Below are positions 62,991 to 64,000 of a DNA stretch of 64,000 bases, piece after piece. The stretch is taken from positions 248,001-312,000 of the forward strand of contig NZ_PPXQ01000001.1 in assembly GCF_004798585.1 (NCBI RefSeq), given 5' to 3'. Both the position numbers and the translations under genes were made by a program. The notes beneath the pieces were generated by a model, which saw nothing but the letters and a program-made list of their open reading frames with translations, had not been told where the DNA came from and ran no database searches. Origin of the DNA: Massilia sp. Mn16-1_5 (GTDB lineage Bacteria > Pseudomonadota > Gammaproteobacteria > Burkholderiales > Burkholderiaceae_D). Positions within the stretch are counted from its first letter, which is position 1. The number at the start of each line of letters is the position of its first letter.

Positions 62991-64000
62991 TCAGTCGGCG
63001 GCGTAGATATTGTTGTTCTTGGTTTCGCGAACGAAGATGCCGCCGATCACGACCGTGATCAGTGCAATGATGATCGGATACCAGAGGCCATAGTAGATGT
63101 TGCCGTTGGCCGCCACCAGGGCGAACGAGATGGTCGGCAGCAGGCCGCCGAACCAGCCGTTACCGATGTGGTAAGGCAGGGACATCGAGCTGTAGCGGAT
63201 ACGGGTCGGGAACATCTCGACCAGCATCGCCGCGATCGGGCCGTAGACCATGGTCACGTAGATGACCAGGATGAACAGCAGCAGCACCAGCATCGGCTTG
63301 TTGATCGCGTTCGGGTCGGCCTTTTCAGGATAGCCGGCCGTCTTCAGGGTGGCGACGACTTCCTTGTTCAGCGCGGTCTGGCGGGCCTTGTCGTCCTTGA
63401 CGAAGTCGATGCCGTCCGGCGTCATCGTTGCGTTGAACGACTGGATCACCTTGTCGCCGACCTTGATCTGGGCGACCGTACCCGCTGGGGCGGCAACGGT
63501 GTCGTAGTTGACCGAGGCGTTGGTCAGCATGCGGGTAGCGATGTCGCAGGACGACGGGAACTTGCGGGTACCGCTCGGGTCGACCTGGAAGTGGCAGGTG
63601 GCAGGATCTGCGACGACGGTGACCGGCGAGGTGGCGATCGCCTGCTCGAGGGCCGGGTTGCCGTAGTGGGTGATGGCCTTGAAGATCGGGAAGTAGGTGG
63701 CCGCGGCGATGACGCAGCCGCCCAGGATGATCCACTTGCGGCCGATCTTGTCCGACAGCGAGCCGAACACGATGAAGAAGGGCGTCGCCAGGGCCAGTGC
63801 GATCGCGATCAGGATGTTGGCGGTCGCACCGTCGATCTTCAGGGTCTGGGTCAGGAAGAACAGGGCGTAGAACTGGCCGGTGTACCAGACCACGGCCTGG
63901 CCCATCGTCAGGCCGACCAGGGCCAGGATGACGATCTTGGCGTTGCGCCAGTTGAGGAAGGCTTCCGACAGCGGCGCCTTCGAGGTCTTGCCTTCGGCCT
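62991..64000 (-). CDS. MFS carrier of the metabolite:H+ symporter (MHS) type, 5' end outside window
   Basis: The last 336 residues are seen; the frame is open to the window edge. Motifs IVFGSLSDKIGRKWIILGGC and VYGPIAAMLVEMFPTRIRYS are characteristic of ProP/ShiA-like MHS carriers, which import betaine, proline, organic acids or shikimate with protons. Unusual is a hydrophilic insert of about 115 residues between two helices (from EQAIATSPVTVVADPATCHF to NAINKPMLVL) with two cysteines, presumably a periplasmic loop domain. Substrate cannot be told. Confidence 0.9.
   Translation of the reverse strand, partial: AEGKTSKAPLSEAFLNWRNAKIVILALVGLTMGQAVVWYTGQFYALFFLTQTLKIDGATANILIAIALALATPFFIVFGSLSDKIGRKWIILGGCVIAAATYFPIFKAITHYGNPALEQAIATSPVTVVADPATCHFQVDPSGTRKFPSSCDIATRMLTNASVNYDTVAAPAGTVAQIKVGDKVIQSFNATMTPDGIDFVKDDKARQTALNKEVVATLKTAGYPEKADPNAINKPMLVLLLFILVIYVTMVYGPIAAMLVEMFPTRIRYSSMSLPYHIGNGWFGGLLPTISFALVAANGNIYYGLWYPIIIALITVVIGGIFVRETKNNNIYAAD

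Overview
The window looks like a chromosomal segment of a GC-rich betaproteobacterium, most likely of the Massilia/Telluria group (Oxalobacteraceae, Burkholderiales). The basis is protein content and synteny: clpP-clpX-lon-hupB-ppiD, the hpnCDE squalene genes, and msrB-yciB-bolA beside parvulins. No genus marker such as rRNA is present. I see no prophage, transposase, integrase or CRISPR array. Gene density is high and no gene-free stretch exceeds about 300 bases; the larger gaps hold promoters, terminators or REP-type palindromes.

Layout. 1-9 kb: 3' part of a prolyl oligopeptidase; then amino-acid genes with an XRE-cupin regulator divergent from kbl, an SDR-type threonine dehydrogenase, sdaA and thrC, running into moeA-moaD. 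9-12 kb (minus): an orphan TRAP solute-binding protein, then a four-gene operon of membrane protein, small XRE regulator, exported alpha/beta hydrolase and 74-aa membrane protein, headed by three TGTAAAG-N4-CTTTACA operators. 12-18.5 kb: a flavoprotein (plus), then hpnC-hpnD-hpnE, a 51-aa membrane peptide, a DUF1700/HAAS protein and a GIN-domain protein (all minus). 18.6-22.8 kb: an RND efflux adaptor/permease pair. 23-32 kb: tRNA-Leu and the proteostasis block tig-clpP-clpX-lon-hupB, two identical tRNA-Asp genes and ppiD. 32-46 kb: mnmH, a TesA-like esterase sharing a CATG with a divergent YbbA-like ATPase, the NAD(P)HX repair enzyme, a fused 5-oxoprolinase, a receiver-TPR protein with Glu at the phospho-acceptor position, and purL. 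46-52 kb: a secreted GYW-domain protein, tandem parvulins, bolA, yciB, msrB, selO. 52-64 kb: acyl-CoA ligase, a MEDS + GGDEF/EAL pair, an unknown 255-aa protein, a fused crotonase/3-hydroxyacyl-CoA dehydrogenase, an MFS pump with a SufR-like regulator, an orphan PAS histidine kinase and an MHS-type MFS carrier cut by the window end.

How the genes work together. kbl plus the SDR dehydrogenase turn threonine into glycine and acetyl-CoA, sdaA deaminates serine and thrC makes threonine, so synthesis and breakdown lie side by side. HpnD, HpnC and HpnE together convert farnesyl diphosphate to squalene; the cyclase is not here. Tig, ClpXP, Lon and PpiD cover folding and proteolysis from the ribosome to the periplasm.

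The most distinctive non-coding feature is a family of GTAGGGTGG-headed palindromes, mostly as inverted pairs (REPIN/BIME-like): seven pairs and one solo copy. Their central palindromes differ between copies but stay self-complementary, and several copies lie on gene 3' ends, where they supply the stop codon or the C-terminal codons.
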